DNA from: Anodontia alba
Lineage: Eukaryota > Mollusca > Bivalvia > Lucinida > Lucinidae
DNA: 64,000 bases
Assembly: GCA_964016985.1 (NCBI GenBank)
Contig: OZ024831.1
Location: 85,950,095-86,014,094, forward strand
Direction of reading: 5' to 3'
Positions 12,021-21,837 of this stretch are shown here, piece by piece. Each line of letters begins with the position of its first letter. Positions within the stretch are counted from its first letter, which is position 1. The translations under genes were made by a program, and so were the position numbers. The notes under the pieces are model-generated. The model made no database searches and had not been told where the DNA came from. It saw nothing but the letters and a program-made list of their open reading frames with translations.

Positions 12021-12256
12021 CTTCAGTATCCGAGAGTTCTTTCTCAGTAGCGAGTTCTGTCTGTGCCCGCAGTAGTTTGAGCTGAGCTGACACTTCCTTT
12101 GCTTTCCTCTCTCTTTCTTCGTTTGATCCAAAGCTGGAACCTGTGGCTTCTCTTAATTTTTTCAACTGAGCTGACACTTGGTTATAGGTGCTAGATCCTA
12201 TTATAACTCGAGGTAAATCACTGGCAGAATGTGGGGTCAGGATCTCTTGTTCAAAG
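12021..12256 (-). CDS. RBM42: RBM42 exon 2
   Basis: Minus-strand exon between the acceptor TTCTTTGTAG and the donor G|GTAGTT. Its first base completes the Arg codon begun in exon 1, giving R-FEQEIL. The protein continues with RVIIGSSTYNQVSAQL and an Arg/Lys/Glu-rich helical part. Two related segments, VSAQLKKLREATG and VSAQLKLLRAQTE, look like an internal repeat. The block FEQE...VIIGSSTY corresponds to FEQEVL...PIIATNTY in vertebrate RBM42. It ends in phase 1 (GAA G) and joins exon 3 as GAG. The open frame upstream of 12256 and downstream of 12021 is intronic. Confidence 0.87.
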
Positions 12257-12739
12257 CTACAAAGAACAAAAAAAAAAAAATGAGCATAAACATGCAAAAG
12301 TACGGTAAATAACACTACGGTATTCACCCTACATGTAAGTATTGGGACTGATAGGCCTGAGTGAATAGTACCTGATCTAAGGCCTAACAGATCAAAATTA
12401 AATCTTCTTGCCAAATGACAGCAGGTTTGTGGCACATAAGTTATCACAAAAAAAAAAAAAAAAAAATGAATTTGTGACAAAGCCACCAGTTGTTTTAATA
12501 AAACTATACCCAACCCTAGTATATTATATTTTGGCCTTAAACCCATCCACTGTCTCCAAAGAGACAGCTTCAATTGTAAGGCTATTTCAGTTTGCAATTG
12601 TCCAGTAGGAAAAACGAGTTCTTAAAACCATCCTTATACATGTAAGCATTCAGACAGTGATTCTGAAAGGGATGGGACCTGGTTCTCCTGCCCCCCCCCC
12701 CCACCCCCCCTCCCTCCACCGGCCTCAGACAGGTATCTA
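12257..12739. other. RBM42 intron 1, homopolymer-rich
   Basis: Holds A runs near 12270-12281 and 12450-12466 and a C-rich run near 12690-12712. No coding features. Confidence 0.6.
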
Positions 12740-15075
12740 TTCTTATTTGCAATACATGTACTGTGATGTAGCAAGATTGTTATGAATTTTGTAGAATAGA
12801 GATGAGAAGTCTGCTGTCATCTCCCCTGCAGATCTGGCATTGGAGTTCTTCAAACATTTCTCCATGACTGATTGTGTCAGCTCCTACAGGTCCAACGAGC
12901 AGCAATTCTTTGTACTTTTTTTATTCTATTAACATCTACTTGGTGAGAGGGCATCCAAACTGGCACTGCATATTCAAGTTTGGGCCGGACTACACTTTTG
13001 TATGCAGCAGCCTTGGTTTCCTTCCATGCAAAAAGTCAAGTTTTTATGAAGGAAGCCTAGTTGTCTTAGACTAGTAGCCTTACTAGTAATTTCATTAATG
13101 TGATGACCCCACTCGAGGTCATCTGTGATTTTAACTCCTTAGTATTTGGCTGAAGATACTTTCTCTAAAACTTGGTTATGTAATGTATGACCATGGATAA
13201 TCTGTTTAGGAGGGGGGTGTGCTTAGTCACTCTCACAGAGTGACATTTGGCAACATTCTAATATTTCTGTAAATACAGTACTCATCAAAAAGGCAGTCTG
13301 TTGAATTAATGGTGACTGGTAGGTCATAAATAAAGATCAAGAATAATATGGGCCCTAACACAGAACCCTGGGGAACGTCAGATAACACCCTGACAGGGTC
13401 TGAACAATCAATGTCAAGAACAACTTTTTGTGCATCCAGATAGCCAGACAGAGATGCACTAGAGGATATCACATCATATACTATAATACTCAAGTTTACA
13501 GATCAGCCGTCTTTATGGGTATCTTATCCAAAGCCTTGGCAAAGTCGATAATAATGAGGTCTGTCTGTGACCCTTATTATGGGCTCTGTCTAGGAATTCC
13601 TGCAAATCATGAATAAACTGGACCAGTTGGGTCTTGCATTTCTGAAGCCATGCTGATTCTCACCTAAACTCTTATGATCTGAAAGAAAGGGGTGCATATC
13701 GGTTCATGATTTATATCAGGTAGACGGATACCAGTGTTTCGTGTTCAACTGATACACTGAATCAAAAGTTCCTATATCAAACAAAATATTGAACCTTTCA
13801 ACCTCAATCCTAGATGTTTGACAATGTTATTTCGTTGTTTTTATGAATAAACATCATGAAATTCCAAGCTAAAAAGCAGCCGCCTTCCCTCTTTTATCAT
13901 ATCAGACATTGTTATGGTCACATGACCCTCTATTAGACTGGTTACATTGTGTTGTTGATATTTTCTGCCTTGAATAAGCACACCTCTTCTTGAGTCACGG
14001 AAGAGGGTAATGAGAACTGAAGAGTATCCCTGCTTGACCCTTGTATTGTTGTTGTACCGCAAAATGAAAAAGGACATACTGATTTTTATTATTATTGTTG
14101 TTTAACATGTTTACAGACACTTCTGTATGAATAACTGCACTTTATTTTGTTGATGTTTACACTCAAACAACCAACATTCTACCTTGGAGTGCCACTATTG
14201 GAGGAATACTTAGCAAGAAGAGAAAAACTGACACTTCTGCTAGGAGGTACAAATAGTTGGTCACTCAGTGACATAAATAAAACCATTGGCTAGAAAAAAA
14301 AATGCCCCCTTCAAAGAGTAGAGGGTGATTAAAGCCAGCAGGTACATAATGGGCTTTTATTTAAGGACATTAAAGTTGGTTGATGCATACAAGCGGTATG
14401 CATTTTAATCAAAACATACAGTTTACTGCTTTAGTACTTTCTGAAAATATCAAACGATATATAAAATATCAATCATTTTGTATTGATACAAATATCGTAT
14501 GATCGAAATTTTGATCAATTTACAGACCTACTGAAAGATTTTGCATGCTTTTGCTCACAGGGTGTGGTTCAGAGGCTTACAACAAAAACAAGTCAGGGAC
14601 TGGCCTATAATTTGCAGGGTCTTACTTTTTCCCTTCTTGTAAATGGGAGCCACATTGGCTTGCAGCCAAGCATCTGGTACCCTAGCCTGGGTCTACTAGT
14701 TGAAAATGCAGGCAAGGACTGGGTCAATTTCAGCACTGCATTCTTTCAACACACATGCACTTAGGTCATGAAGACCTGAAGATTTGCGGGGGTGAAGACA
14801 GTTTACTAGCTTTTTAGACCCCATAAGTTCAATGAATAAATATCTTGTATCTGGGTAAAGGGCTTGGTCCTTTTCATGGGGTCTCCTGCTTGTTCCCAGA
14901 TGTATACAGAGTCAAACTGTCTGTTAAAAATATTGCTTTATCCTTATTGCTGGTTTTCAAAATTCTGTCCTCCCTTAAACAGGGCACACCTGAGGAATAT
15001 TCTTCTATTTTTCATAAAGGACCAAAATTTTTTAACTGATATTTTGGTACAGTCTTCTATATTAGTGTCTGTATC
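12740..15075 (-). pseudogene. Decayed non-LTR retrotransposon (LINE) reverse transcriptase, Jockey/CR1-like
   Basis: The minus strand carries, in ORF2 order but with many stops and frame changes: a pre-RT part ending in KGPSP (about 14850-15050), DPANYRPV-like sequence (about 14600), ENQHGF (about 13650), then FAKAFDK (about 13530-13560), VPQGSVLGPILFLIFIYDLP (about 13320-13370), then AKYLGVKITDDLEWGHHI (about 13100) and KVQRIAARWT (about 12890). The catalytic FADD box is decayed to FDEY, so it cannot be active. A segment at 13698-14528 interrupts the RT. The 3' end lies to the left. The clade is a guess from motif style. Confidence 0.8.
13698..14528. other. About 830-bp insertion inside the LINE fossil
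   Basis: LINE homology stops near 13697 (upstream of ENQHGF) and resumes near 14529. The insert is AT-rich, holds a short non-recognised open frame (13841-14077, minus) and has no clear terminal repeats. I do not recognise it. Confidence 0.5.
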
Positions 15076-15566
15076 TCAGCAGTTGAAGATATCAGCTGAT
15101 GCCTGGTACTAAAAGGATAGAAGGGGAAAGTGTGTGATGATAAGCAGGTATGTCCACCTGGTTAACTCATAAGGTAGAGCATTGGGACACTGGGTCAGTC
15201 TGATAACCCGAGGACACCCCAAGATGCTTTTAGTTCCACCCCAGGACACCTTTATTTTTATTTTAATACATTTTGAGTTGAAAATGCATTCTTGGTCTCT
15301 ATGGTAGCAATTTTCATACAGATTCAAATTCATATCTTATGCACAGCCCTATTTCACATCAGCGGTGTGCCTAAGGATAAAATTACATCCTTAATTTCAA
15401 GCTGGCACCAAGATTTTGGACAATAAACAATACTTAGCAATGATGTGACCTGGGGCAATGAGCTCTGATATTTTAACACTGGAAACAATAATTTGGTTGA
15501 AATGAATAAACAAAAAGCTCTGTGTGTAGTTAACCTATTTATCCCTATGATAATTTTTATTGAACA
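15076..15566. other. Intron sequence with a tRNA-like fragment
   Basis: At about 15155-15230, GGTTAACTCATAAGGTAGAG and CTGATAACCCGAGG resemble the A-box and anticodon arm of a tRNA-derived SINE. It is not a tRNA gene, because no cloverleaf can be completed. Confidence 0.35.
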
Positions 15567-15575
15567 GATATTAAC

Positions 15576-16229
15576 AGGTACCTAGACTTACCGAAACGAA
15601 ACCAAAATACCGTAACGAAACCGAAATACCGAAAAGGACTATTGAAAATATAGGGAAAAAGTCCAATTTACATTTATGACACTGGTTTTTTGATATTCTT
15701 AGTAATTGAAACGCATATGTGCATAAATGTGATTAATTTTGATAGAATGAAACAGAGAATTACGTTAACAAGCGCAATGACAATAAAAGTTTTCATAGCA
15801 TGTATCTATTTTTAATGGTCCGTTCGGTATTTCGGAGGCGTCACAGTAAATGAGGCATAATCATTTGATATTATTTTCCTCCTCACTGCAGACTTTATAC
15901 TGTATGTATGTTTATATATTGTAATATTTGAGAAAATATTTTTTATTCATATCGCCGCAAAATTATTGACTAACAGCATTTTCCCTATATTTTTTAAGTC
16001 AGTTCCGGTATTTCGGAGGCGTCCTATTAATGAGGCTTATTCATTTGCTATTAATTTCTTCTTTAGTGTGGTTATTATGCTGTATGTATGTTTATACATT
16101 ATATTTATTTAGGAAAATACTTCGTTATCCATTTTGCACCAGCATTTTCCCTATATTTTTAATAGCCCGTTTTGGTATTTCGGTTTCGTTTCGGTTATTT
16201 CGGCTTCGTTTCGGTAAATCTAGGTACCG
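15576..16229. mobile_element. 650-bp foldback element with 9-bp target-site duplication (MULE-like)
   Basis: The ends are GGTACCTAGACTTACCGAAA (left) and its inverted match TTTCGGTAAATCTAGGTACC (right). Long inverted arms of about 85 bp, rich in ACCGAAACGAAA, follow. GATATTAAC occurs directly outside both ends (15567-15575 and 16230-16238). A 9-bp duplication with long terminal repeats fits Mutator-like elements. The interior has no coding capacity, so it is non-autonomous. Confidence 0.8.
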
Positions 16230-16238
16230 GATATTAAC

Positions 16239-16701
16239 CTTCTTCAGCTTTTAATTTCTATGATTTTAAGACAATAAACAATGCTGAGCAGTAATAAATG
16301 TGTCCTGGGTGTGAAAGTTACTGGTAGGACTGCCTTCAATAATAACTACATATGTATATAATGTGTACTATCAGATCAGAATATCTTACTGGTGACACAT
16401 CAATAGACATTCATTCACCAGGGCCAACGACTGCAAAGACTAGTCTATGTAGCTATTATAAATATAAGAAGAAAATCTTATTTTATTCTCTTATTTATTG
16501 TAGGACATTTTTTTATTGAATCACATTAAACAATGAATAAAAGTGTCCTAGGGTGATCAGACTGGCCGCTGGGACATGTGTCCGATCGACGGTACATGTC
16601 GACCTTCGGTCGCCTGGGCTAATGTGAATGGTGAATGTTATAAATTCTTTTGCAGTTTAGAACATTAAAGTAAAATCACTACATGCACAGCCACTGCTTA
16701 C
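16239..16701. other. RBM42 intron 1 next to exon 1; nothing recognised
   Basis: Contains only a short palindromic stretch near 16575-16620 (GTCCGATCGACGGTACATGT). No gene. Confidence 0.55.
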
Positions 16702-16754
16702 CGATCCATTTCTGCCTCCATTTCTATCAATTTTTCTTGACTTATTTGGGCCAT
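16702..16754 (-). CDS. RBM42: RBM42 exon 1 (start codon)
   Basis: Too short for ordinary ORF finding. The ATG at 16754-16752 has a good context (A at -3, G at +4) and encodes MAQISQEKLIEMEAEMD plus two bases of an Arg codon. It ends at the donor CG|GTAAGC. Human RBM42 has EERLKEMEAEMALFEQEVL; here EKLIEMEAEMDR is followed after splicing by FEQEIL. The phase and protein match with exon 2 make this the start of the gene. Confidence 0.88.
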
Positions 16755-17231
16755 TGTGCTTTTTTGGTGTTTGTTGTGTTTTTTCCTCTAAATGTTGGTT
16801 TACGTTAATAAAACGCTTATCAATTTCCGTTTAAATACAAGCGCTCAGTCACAACGAGTAATTGTTAAGAATCGACAGGGTTGAAATGGACCGAATCGTA
16901 AAGTAATGGAACGAGTGGGATCTGAACCCCTGGAACAACCCGAAATACAGGTACTGACTTTTGTTTGCAAAAACTTTAAATGACCCATCCCTCTTTTTTT
17001 TTTTTTTTTCACTTGCGAACGCGCATCCCAGAGACATATTGATCAAGCACGGTCGATTTATTTAAAGAGGAAGGAAAAAAGAAAGAAAGAAGGTATCCAT
17101 AAATCAATAAATCCAGCTTCTTCCCAACTACAAATAGAGACTATAATGTATCACACTGGTAAATCAAAAAGCACTGGTGGTGACTGCAACGCCCCGGAGT
17201 CGGCTTTTTAACGCACTGGAGTGGGCGAAAA
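16755..17231. promoter_or_regulatory. Probable bidirectional promoter between RBM42 and the PHD-finger gene
   Basis: The two start codons point away from each other across only 477 bp. The interval must hold both 5' UTRs and core promoters if both gene models are right. It has no clear TATA box at a fixed distance. It contains a T run at about 16991-17009 and several CG dinucleotides near 17185-17230. Inference from layout. Confidence 0.45.
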
Positions 17232-17243
17232 ATGGCGGAAAAG
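17232..17243 (+). CDS. Putative first coding exon (MAEK) of a divergent PHD-finger gene
   Basis: ATG in a good context (AAAAATGG) encodes Met-Ala-Glu-Lys and runs straight into a GTAAAC donor in phase 0. It sits head-to-head with RBM42. The next plus-strand candidate exon (19154-19304) can be read from phase 0. The exon is only 12 nt, so it rests on context and phase alone. Confidence 0.45.
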
Positions 17244-17304
17244 GTAAACAAAAGATATACTTGTTCTTGTTATAACTTTTATCTGAGCTTATTTCGGTTT
17301 TATT

Positions 17305-17633
17305 TTTAAGGGCACTGGGCGTTGGCTTCTAGTGCTAGAGGTCCCGGGTTGGATTCCTGCTCGGAGTAAGAAATTTTCTGGTTCTTCGGATCGGGATGTT
17401 AACTGGAGAGTTCCTGTTTAGGGAGACACCCACCCTGTTTAGATTAATGAGCTCACCAATGAAGCAAAATTGCTAATTAGTTGTCCATCCTGCAAAACCG
17501 GCTCTTTGTGGATAATGGTCGAATACGACCCACTGCAGTACTGGTAGAACGAAACGACTCTTAAATACCGGAGTAACATTTTGAACTTACTTACTTACAT
17601 ATTTACTTACTTACTTAATTAGTTACATGAGTA
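17305..17633 (+). mobile_element. tRNA-derived SINE with (ACTT)n tail
   Basis: The head has a tRNA-like promoter: GGCTTCTAGTGCTAGAGG (A-box region) and GGGTTGGATTCCTGC (B box). A body with CGAATACGACCCACTGCAGT follows, then a tail of ACTT repeats at 17585-17633. It lies about 60 bp inside intron 1 of the PHD-gene candidate. Confidence 0.7.
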
Positions 17634-18337
17634 CTTATTCGCACTTCGCTAAATCCAGACTTATCCGATTTTATTAGCATTCAATATCATTCTTTCTCAT
17701 TGTTGTTGTGTAATGGAATAAACTACCTCCGCATGTTATAATGACCCTAAACGCAGCAGACCTTTTACGTAATCTTTAGCTTTTTTAATATGTAACACTA
17801 TCATCTGTTTTCATCTTACTATTACACTTTTCAGGTTCATTATTTATCTTCTTTTATTTCTCACTACACAAAATCCTCGAGAGGGGGTGTATGTTACGGC
17901 TAGACAGGTCCTAACTTACTCACTTACTTACTTACTTACATTTGTACATACTTACTTACTTTGAATACTTGGTATATACTTGGCAAATAGGCCAAAGCCT
18001 TCATAGAGCTGAATGAGACAATACCCACGTCAGTTAGCTCTACTTGTTAATAATTTTAATGCATCAGTTTGTTTTCTGTTTTGTTTTTGTTTATCCGAAA
18101 AAGAATACGCAGTAAGGTAGGTTTTCAAATTTTTCTTCATCTTGTTCTTCATCATCTTCTTCTTCATCATCACAAATTATTTTTCTTCTTCTTCTTCTTC
18201 TTCGCTGCATTAGCATAATACAGTAGGAGTTCGGTATTCATTGGATGTTGTCGCAGTACTAGTTCTAAAAGGGCGCATTTTCCAGTGTAAACAAAATATT
18301 ATGGTTTCCCACGAAGTGTTGTTTGGTGTGGAGCCGA
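17634..18337. other. Intron sequence with short microsatellites
   Basis: A second ACTT-rich patch lies at about 17918-17965 and CTT-rich tracts at about 18125-18205. No coding exon recognised. Confidence 0.55.
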
Positions 18338-18416
18338 GACAGTTCATCGACAAGACAGTTCACCGACACATATTTTGGAGACAGTTCACCAACAGATTTG
18401 AGGGCAGTTCATCGAC

Positions 18417-18494
<78 letters not shown>
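18338..18494. repeat. Short CAGTTCAYCGACA repeats followed by (CA)n
   Basis: The phrase CAGTTCATCGACAA occurs four times in variant form at about 18338-18417. A (CA)n microsatellite at 18419-18494 follows directly. Confidence 0.85.
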
Positions 18495-18496
<2 letters not shown>

Positions 18497-18740
18497 TGTG
18501 TATATAATGGTAATGTAGAGGAGAAATGGGTTAAAACTGTAAGATCTTCACCTTATAAGTGGAAAATTAACCGTTGAAGCATGTTTCTTTGCAACAATTT
18601 GCATTATTCTCTATAATTTTACATTGATCTAAATGTTTAAAGAATTTAAAAAAATCACAAAAAACTACAAAGAATAAAGAGAAAAATAACTGACATTCAT
18701 TAATTGGAAAGAACAATCTTCTGATTTGATGAACTTAATA

Positions 18741-19049
18741 AGCACGCTGATTAACATCACGAAATTATGCCTATATAATTTCAATCCCCTTAAACCCCAC
18801 TTTTATATAGTAAAACTGGGGTTTACAGGGGTATATATTATTTTTCTTATTTCTGCTTAAAAACATAGATTGTGGGTATTTGTTAGAACCGCCTCGCCGA
18901 GGCGTCTAACGAGTACCCACAATCTATGTTTTGAGCAGAAATATGAAAAATATCAGTTTTTTTTTATCTGAAAATTTTTAGTTTTTGGAGGTAAAATTTT
19001 CTATATATTTGAATAGGCATATTTTCGTAATGCAAATTAGCGTGGTGCG
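18741..19049 (+). mobile_element. 309-bp hairpin MITE (GTGGGTACTC family), copy with long ends
   Basis: The ends are inverted: GCACGCTGATTAACATCACG on the left and ATTAGCGTGGTGC on the right. The central hairpin at 18851-18942 pairs AAAACATAGATTGTGGGTAT with its complement around GCCTCGCCGAGGC. A second long copy, in inverse orientation, is at 53965-54205. Confidence 0.7.
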
Positions 19050-19153
19050 ACTGATAGGGCAATCTCAATGTCAAACTGTTTAAGTAACTAAGTTTGTGTC
19101 TTTAGTATTCAGATACGTACTAAAAGTCTATGGACATCCTGTCTACACATTAG

Positions 19154-19304
19154 TTTTCCTGTGAATACCTATACAGCGTTACATTTGATGTTTCTTGCGA
19201 TGACTGCTCTGTGTTTAGTGTGTTCTTTGGATGTGAAACCTCGATAAGATATGTTCTTCAGTGTGACGGTTGTGATGAATGGCAACATCGGATTTGCAGC
19301 TATG
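19154..19304 (+). CDS. Putative PHD-type zinc-finger exon
   Basis: The open exon between acceptor CTACACATTAG and donor G|GTAAGT encodes FSCEYLYSVTFDV, then SCDDCSVFSVFFGCE, then YVLQCDGCDEWQHRICSYG. The spacing C-x2-C ... C-x2-C-x4-H-x2-C is that of a PHD finger, a chromatin- or nucleic-acid-associated zinc-binding fold. The run CDGCDEWQHRIC resembles PHD-like modules common in mollusc proteins. It starts in phase 0 (compatible with MAEK) and ends in phase 1. The pyrimidine tract of the acceptor is weak. It could be a gene fragment or a decayed copy; no stop codon is present. Confidence 0.55.
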
Positions 19305-19330
19305 GTAAGTTTCTTTTATTTCATTTTATG

Positions 19331-19445
19331 TGCAGCGTGAGAAATGGCCCTTATATGCCATAAGCCCAGATGAGCCTGCTCATCCATTTAATTTGATCAG
19401 GACCTTCTGTGTTGTCTATACTATATTCTACATTATCAGCTGAGG
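19331..19445 (+). repeat. GGGC-type dispersed repeat, decayed, just behind the PHD exon donor
   Basis: GAGAAATGGCCCTTATATGC, AAGCCCAGATGAGCCTGCTC and TTTGATCAGGACCTTCTGTG match the body of the repeat at 26141-26296, in the sense orientation of the gene, about 26 nt after the donor. Confidence 0.5.
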
Positions 19446-19699
19446 TTTCTCTGTCTATATGTTAAACCGAACCATATCTCTATCTGCAAGTTACATTCCA
19501 TTGCGCACAGATTTTATTTCCGCACTCCGTATGCACTATTTTTTTTCTTTTCCTAAATAATTGAAATGCTTATTTACCAAGAAAAAATGAATTGTCATTT
19601 CACGCAAGCGTCCCCGAGAGCTGTCATCCATTTGTCTCGTTAAACCATGTATCAGGTGAAGATACATGTGCTATTTTTTTTTTTTAAATCTAATTTCAG

Positions 19700-19788
19700 G
19701 AATTAATCTAAAACAGAACCGTGCTATGACGAAAAGCCGACATCTCCTGGTAGTGCAGCGGTGTATCGACAGAAGACAGTCTATGAAC
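19700..19788 (+). CDS. Putative continuation exon of the PHD-finger gene
   Basis: Between the good acceptor TCTAATTTCAG and the donor AAC|GTAAGT the frame is open and joins the previous exon in phase 1: GINLKQNRAMTKSRH, then LLVVQRCIDRRQSMN. In related PHD-like modules a GI(T/N)LxQYRAM-type segment follows CxxG. The last C-x2-C pair of a full PHD finger would fall here; only one Cys (QRC) is seen, so the finger may be incomplete or finished in a later exon that I could not find. A Tc1 element begins 17 bp downstream. Confidence 0.5.
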
Positions 19789-19804
19789 GTAAGTAGTGTC
19801 TTTA

Positions 19805-21341
19805 TATACTGAAAGGAAAACGAAACGCAGGGTAAATTTTATTCCTAAATTTCATTCAAGTTTGAAAAAGATTGTTAAATATTTTACTATGATTACAAAA
19901 CGGTACATGTATGAAACAAAAGTTCCAAATTTCATTGGTTTGTAATCAACAAGTCTCGAGTTATTGAAGTTCATTGGTAGCTATCCCCCAAATCTTGAAA
20001 TCAAAATCAAACTGAAAATCAATATCGGGTATGCCCCCCCCCCCCCCCCCCCCCCCCCTCTTGCTGCCGTTGCTGCCCTAATTCTCCTTTGGATAGAGTT
20101 AACCAAAGCATTGACAGTTTGCATCGGGATGTTATTCCATTCATCGATCAACGCATTCCTTAGTTGTGCGAGAGTTGCGGGGGGATTTCGGCGCTTCCTA
20201 ACCCTTCTGTCCAGCTCATCCCACATGTGCTCTATTGGGGTCAAATCTGGACTGTACGGTGGCCATGCCAGGAAATCCTGACAAACTCGGGCAACATGTG
20301 GTCGGGCATTGTTCTGCTGCAGAATCAGATTACGTTGTTGCACAAGCGGGACTGCAACAGGATGCAAGATCTCATCCCTATACCTTACTGCGGTCATATT
20401 GCCCGCAACAATAATCAACTGTGATTTTATCCCGTGAGCAATGCCTCCCCAAACCATAACGGAGCCACTCCCAAACCGATCCCGTTCGACAACACAGGCG
20501 TCGGCAAAGCGTTATCCGCGACGTCGGTACACACGACGTCGACCATCTGCGCAATAGAGAGTGCACCTAGACTCGTCCGTAAAAAGAACTCGTCTCCACT
20601 GCCTCATCGGAAATAGCCTGGGCGCATGCGCCGTCAACCACGCCGTACGACGCAACATACGTGGCAGACCAACGTTTGGACGACGAGCTCGAAGACCAAT
20701 CTCACGCAATCGACTTCCAACAGTCTTCGGAGAAATTTGTCGATTATGCGTACCTACTGTATTAAGGGCAGTTTCGGTAGCAGTGAGATGATGATTCCGC
20801 AAATGTGCCAGACGGATTGTCCTGTCTTGACGTCGCGGTCGGTCTGCTAAATGCCCTGTCTCCCTTAAACGTCTAACAAGACGTTCAATTGTTCAGACGT
20901 TAACCCCAAAATGATTGGCAACTTGCTGTTGCCTCTGACCCTGCATCAGCAACGTAATTGCCCTACCCCTCTGAACATCAGTCAATCGTACCATGATTGA
21001 AAAAAAGTTCAAAGTAGCGTAAAAATGAAAAGAAAAATCGGTAAAAGAATCGAAGAGCGTTGTGTATCGTTGAAGTGTACCAATGGGTGTGAGGAAATCT
21101 TGTGCTGAAGGTTTAAACATGCTTGTTTTGCACGAAATTTTGGCTTTCCGTATTGTCCTTGCAATGCACTGTGTAGTGCACGGTTGAATGATTTCACACA
21201 CTGGGTAGATAGCACATCGACCAAAGACTCGTATACCCGTGGTTCACATTCACAGGACAATCTGCTATAGTAAACACCGTAAAAAATGGAGAAATAAGGA
21301 GGAAAAAACTCTACCCTGCGTTTCTTTTTCCTTTCAGTATA
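19805..21341 (-). mobile_element. Tc1/mariner element, full length but inactive
   Basis: The left end TATACTGAAAGGAAAACGAA and the right end (reverse complement TATACTGAAAGGAAAAAGAA) are inverted repeats of about 30 bp continuing into ACGCAGGGTA. The ends lie in a TATA context, consistent with TA target duplication. The element encloses the dead transposase at 20019-20994 and a 25-base C run at 20034-20058. Confidence 0.85.
20019..20994 (-). pseudogene. Tc1-type transposase pseudogene
   Basis: It starts MVRLTDVQRGRAITLLMQG with the N-terminal helix-turn-helix, then ERLVRRLRETG. The catalytic core has RRVLFTDESRC (first Asp), LQQNNARPHVARV and SPDLTPIEHMWDEL (the Glu). Lesions seen: a TGA after FGVNV (about 20893) and a TAA after VYRRRG (about 20512). 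About ten residues of the usual GRPR linker are missing after ADRPR. Asn replaces the usual second catalytic Asp in QDNARPH. The C/G run shifts the frame before the usual C-terminal end. The rest stays in one frame, so decay is moderate. Confidence 0.9.
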
Positions 21342-21549
21342 TTTACAAATTCAAATAGATGTTATATTTGTGGACAGTAGAGACCCTGATCGAATTGCGG
21401 GGATGTGCAGGCTGGTCTGGGTTGTCGCTGCCCGTATGTAACAACAAATGTTCTGATCAGATTGCGCGGTGTAACTTACGTTTGAGTCCCCTAAAAAGTG
21501 TTTGAGGTTTGAAACATGCGCCAGACTAGCATACCCTATAATATTAATA

Positions 21550-21835
21550 CAGTCGACTCTCGTTATCTCGAACTCGCTTATCTCGAATAACCGCTTATCT
21601 CGAAGTGAAAATCTGGTCCCTGTTTTAATACAGAGATCTACTAACAGGCAAAAAAATATTTTCCTCAATATTTGTAATATATCTCTAACAGGAGTCATAT
21701 TACATATTCATTCTGTTAAAGGTGGTTGTTCGATTAATTTTTTTCCTTAGTTCCGCAAATCTGATATGTCGAAGTACGGATATCTCGAAGTGTTTCATAG
21801 AGTCCCTTGGAGTTCGAGATAACGAGAGTCGACTG
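21550..21835. mobile_element. 286-bp TA-flanked MITE (pogo/Tigger-like)
   Basis: The terminal inverted repeats CAGTCGACTCTCGTTATCTC (left) and GAGATAACGAGAGTCGACTG (right) are perfect. TA occurs directly outside both ends (21548-21549 and 21836-21837). The inner parts repeat TATCTCGAA. Non-coding. Confidence 0.85.
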
Positions 21836-21837
21836 TA

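Noticed and set aside
12257..12597. Upstream open sequence of the RBM42 exon 2 frame
   Set aside because: It lies before a clear acceptor (TTCTTTGTAG) and crosses a poly-A/T run; exon 1 joins exactly at 12256.
17310..17375. tRNA gene
   Set aside because: A- and B-box-like sequence is present, but no complete cloverleaf; body and (ACTT)n tail show a SINE.
19964..20281. Plus-strand 105-codon frame with a proline run
   Set aside because: Antisense of the Tc1 transposase and its C run.
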